This document shows positions 6,495 through 8,531 of a stretch of DNA of 8,531 nt, one piece after another (position 1 is the first letter of the stretch; the number at the start of each line of letters is the position of its first letter). The notes beneath the pieces were generated by a model that ran no database searches, was not told the origin of the DNA, and saw only the letters and a program-made list of their open reading frames with translations. Position numbers and translations under genes: made by a program. The stretch comes from Nitrososphaerales archaeon. GTDB taxonomy: Archaea > Thermoproteota > Nitrososphaeria > Nitrososphaerales > UBA183. The stretch lies in contig JASHZW010000089.1 in the NCBI GenBank assembly GCA_030042335.1, positions 1 through 8,531 on the forward strand, in the 5' to 3' direction.

Positions 6495-7171
6495 GTTATC
6501 TCTATCGCCACCGACTTGGTTTCAGGTCCGGGCTTCCCGACCACGGGCGAGATGAATATCTTCTCGGTGAGCGGGTCCGTCCTTATCGTCGCCCTTCCCT
6601 CGGTGACCAGAAATGCCGCGAGGTAGGCCCTCACCGCCTTCTCTTCGAAGGTCTTGGCGTCTATGAACGACCTGTAGTCCATCTCCGAGCCGCCGGTCTT
6701 CTGTAGCAGTTCGTCGTTGAGCCTGTTCAGGCGCGTCTCGAACTGCTCCTTCGTGAAGATGTTGAGTGACTCGAGCTCTTCGAAATCCATCTGACCGGCG
6801 ACGGTACCGTAATTGCCGAACTCGTTGCGGAACCTTTCCGACATAGGGACGAGCTCGCGCCAGTAGACGAAAGCCTTCTCGAGGCCTTTCGCGGTTAGCT
6901 GGTCCACCTGTGCTGTTGGGTGCCAGCACTTCACGAAGCTGTTCGCTAGGTCCTCCTTGGAGAGTAGCCTAATCTTCAGCTCCAGCAGCATAGGGTCGAT
7001 GTAGAGCGACGACGCCCTGTGCTTGATCCACTGATCCTGGAGCTTGACGATTGCCACCAGCTGCTGCATGGCCTCAGAATCCTTCAGCATCACGTCGATG
7101 AGTTTCCATTCGGGGAGATGTTTCTTGAGGGTCTCGAGCTTCTCCCGTATGTCAATCTGGAAGGGATCCAC
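6491..7171 (-). CDS. Kleisin-like SMC partner, Nse4-like C-terminal winged helix
   Basis: The 226-residue protein is mostly helical. The C-terminal stretch (168-212) has a compact winged-helix pattern: KTFEEKAVRAYLAAFLVTEG, then RATIR, then a turn and KIFISPVV. Nse4 C-terminal domains share this order: a helix 'tvENiF..SFlirdG', a strand 'a.I..d' and 'lp.i.P'. ScpA has a related 'tFlAlLeLik.gkv' form. The N-terminal part (about 20-90) holds helices and the segment LYIDPMLLELKIRLLSKEDL, which recalls the 'lDsr.L..isdl' region where Nse4 binds an SMC neck. A kleisin bridges the SMC heads and recruits KITE proteins, and this gene sits exactly between an SMC gene and a KITE-like gene. The GTG at 7171 is the only usual start in the upstream part of the frame, which is open back to 7256, inside the SMC gene. 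The N-terminus is therefore uncertain. Confidence 0.6.
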   Translation of the reverse strand: MDPFQIDIREKLETLKKHLPEWKLIDVMLKDSEAMQQLVAIVKLQDQWIKHRASSLYIDPMLLELKIRLLSKEDLANSFVKCWHPTAQVDQLTAKGLEKAFVYWRELVPMSERFRNEFGNYGTVAGQMDFEELESLNIFTKEQFETRLNRLNDELLQKTGGSEMDYRSFIDAKTFEEKAVRAYLAAFLVTEGRATIRTDPLTEKIFISPVVGKPGPETKSVAIEIT

Positions 7172-7229
7172 ACTCGACGACTGGACGCTCCGGCAGAGCT
7201 CGATGAGCCGGAGGATGTCTTCGAGCTTC

Positions 7230-8531
7230 TTATCCTGCTTTTCCGGCGAACTCCTTCACCTCGGATGCTCCGTGTACTAACTGGACGGTAATCACGTGAG
7301 CAGACTTGTCGATTACAGAGATTATCGAAGGCGTGATTACTATGTTCTGGGAGCTCTGGTTCATGCGGGACTGGGCGAGTATCATCTTGAATATCGCCTC
7401 CCTGTTCTTCGGGTCCATGTGGATGTCGAATTCGTCCATCGCCCTCAGCGGCGATATTATTCTGCTCTGCAGCGACAGTATGAATGCGACTAGAGCTACA
7501 GACCTCTCGCCGCCACTCTGCGTATAGGGATCCAGCACACTAGGGGGCGCGCCCTTGTAGCCGACCAACAGCTGAAGCCCGGTCTCTTCGATGCTCGTTC
7601 CCTCCTCAAGGCGTACGCCTCCCAGAGCATCGACCGTAGCCAAAATCTGCTGATACACTGGTGTTATCTCTTCAATCAGCCCTGCGACCGCGTCCCTCCA
7701 CGCTTTCTTCCGCTCCTCCAGCTCCTTGAGCATGAGCTTCCTGTTCTCCTGAAGCTGCTGCAGCTTGTCCTTGAGCCCCTCGATGTTACCGACATAGTCC
7801 TTATAGATGCGCTCGGCGTCCTCGGGGAGGTCCTGGAGTTTCTGCAGCTGCGCGGAGACGAGCTTCATCTCCTCGGAGACCTCATACGGCTGTCTCTCCG
7901 TGATTATCCTCTCGCCTGCTCTTTCGAGGTCCGCATTGAGGGCGTTCAATTCGCCCTCCACTTCCCTCTCGGAGCGCTCTAGATCCCTCATCTCCGACTC
8001 TGTCAGCTTGATGCGGAAGCCCAAGACCTCGAATTTCACTCTCTGTGAGATGTATTCGTCGGTGATACGCTTAATCGAATCACCTGCACCTCCGACCTCG
8101 GCCTGCAGCGAGGATATCTCTCTCTCGAGCTCTGTCTTCTTGCGCGAGGCCTCGTCGAGCTCGCGCTTCGACTTTTGGGATGAGAAGTCTATGAATTCCT
8201 GGACGTGCTTCTGTTTCTTCTGGTCGAGCTCAGACTTGAGCGACGCCAGACCCTCCCTAAGGCTCTCCAGCTCGTCGCGGAGGTTCTCCATCGCCTTCCG
8301 TGCCCCTTCGTCGGAAGCGCGCTCCCTCTCGGCCCGGATAACCGCACCATACAGCTTTCCCAGTTCCACCTGCTTCTCCAGCAGCGACTTGCGGAGTACC
8401 TCAGATTCAGAGCCAGACCGCTTCTGCTGGTCGTTGAGATCGTCCAAGCTCTCCTGCTTCTGCGCGAGCTTCTCCCGTATGGTGCGGAGACTCTTCGAAA
8501 GCTTGGCCTCTTGCGTCCAGAGAAGCTCTCT
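7230..8531 (-). CDS. SMC-family ATPase of Smc5/Smc6 type, C-terminal part (5' end outside window)
   Basis: This is the last 433 residues of an SMC protein. The frame is open to the right edge, and the TTG at 8447 is just a leucine codon inside the coiled coil. Roughly the first 280 residues are charged heptad-type coiled coil (the arm returning from the hinge); the last 150 are the C-terminal ATPase lobe. QSGGERS (7500-7520) is the ABC signature. AMDEFD (about 7425-7442) is Walker B with the catalytic Glu, followed by IHMDPKNRE, the D-loop region. IVITPSII is the switch region. QSGGERSV...LQ and MDP.N resemble Smc5, DEFD..MD resembles Smc6, and an I-T-P or L-T-P switch is typical of Smc5/6, whereas Smc1-4 and bacterial SMC usually have a histidine or serine-rich switch. 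Kleisin-like and KITE-like genes follow, so it is probably the motor of a DNA-loop or DNA-entrapping complex. The hinge and Walker A are not visible. Confidence 0.85.
   Translation of the reverse strand, partial: RELLWTQEAKLSKSLRTIREKLAQKQESLDDLNDQQKRSGSESEVLRKSLLEKQVELGKLYGAVIRAERERASDEGARKAMENLRDELESLREGLASLKSELDQKKQKHVQEFIDFSSQKSKRELDEASRKKTELEREISSLQAEVGGAGDSIKRITDEYISQRVKFEVLGFRIKLTESEMRDLERSEREVEGELNALNADLERAGERIITERQPYEVSEEMKLVSAQLQKLQDLPEDAERIYKDYVGNIEGLKDKLQQLQENRKLMLKELEERKKAWRDAVAGLIEEITPVYQQILATVDALGGVRLEEGTSIEETGLQLLVGYKGAPPSVLDPYTQSGGERSVALVAFILSLQSRIISPLRAMDEFDIHMDPKNREAIFKMILAQSRMNQSSQNIVITPSIISVIDKSAHVITVQLVHGASEVKEFAGKAG

Noticed and set aside
5940..7171. Standard ScpA/ScpB pair
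   Set aside because: Gene order and general folds would fit, but the motifs of both small proteins read closer to Nse4 and MAGE/Nse3. It is kept as the main alternative.
7230..8531. Rad50 or canonical archaeal SMC
   Set aside because: The QSGGERSV, DEFD..MDP and ITP motifs fit Smc5/6 better, no Mre11-like gene is adjacent, and a kleisin-like gene follows. The hinge, or a zinc hook, is outside the window, so this is not absolute.
1..8531. tRNA, rRNA, CRISPR array, transposon or defence-island genes
   Set aside because: Nearly every base is accounted for by protein-coding genes, and no direct-repeat arrays, transposase motifs or RNA gene signatures were seen.

Overview
The window looks archaeal, with moderately high GC, dense coding and several GTG or TTG starts. 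The best markers are the C-terminal end of an Lhr-type helicase with a zinc ribbon, a glutamate synthase split into domain-level subunits, and an SMC/kleisin/KITE gene set. I cannot fix the lineage from sequence alone. No rRNA, tRNA, CRISPR array, insertion sequence or prophage gene was seen, and no stretch over 60 bases lacks a gene.

Layout: a helicase gene enters from the left edge on the + strand and stops at 467. Every other gene is on the - strand and is read from right to left. In transcription order these are: (1) an SMC-family ATPase whose 5' part lies beyond the right edge (8531 to 7230); (2) a small kleisin-like protein (7171 to 6491); (3) a tandem winged-helix protein resembling MAGE/Nse3 (6494 to 5940), overlapping the kleisin gene as ATGA; (4) a long FMN-domain glutamate synthase protein carrying a second, degenerate copy of its own barrel (5895 to 3550); (5) a glutamine amidotransferase fused to a GXGXG domain (3548 to 1401); (6) a four-CBS-domain protein (1389 to 472). 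The helicase and CBS genes converge with only 4 bases between their stops.

The most notable part is the right third. The SMC ATPase lacks the usual chromosomal SMC/condensin or cohesin signatures. It carries Smc5/Smc6-type ones: QSGGERSV, the Walker B run AMDEFDIHMDP, which combines Smc6-like DEFD..MD with Smc5-like MDP.N, and an I-T-P switch region. The next gene ends in a winged helix resembling the Nse4 C-terminal domain, and the third has the two-winged-helix plan of MAGE/Nse3. Together they look like an archaeal version of the Smc5/6-Nse4-Nse3 core. I reached this by reading motifs from memory of the families, without a database search.

The left two thirds form a nitrogen-assimilation cluster. 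The amidotransferase should release ammonia from glutamine, the FMN/3Fe-4S protein should carry out reductive glutamate formation, and the CBS protein may sense adenine nucleotides. No reductase subunit (GltD) is present in the window, so the electron donor is unknown.
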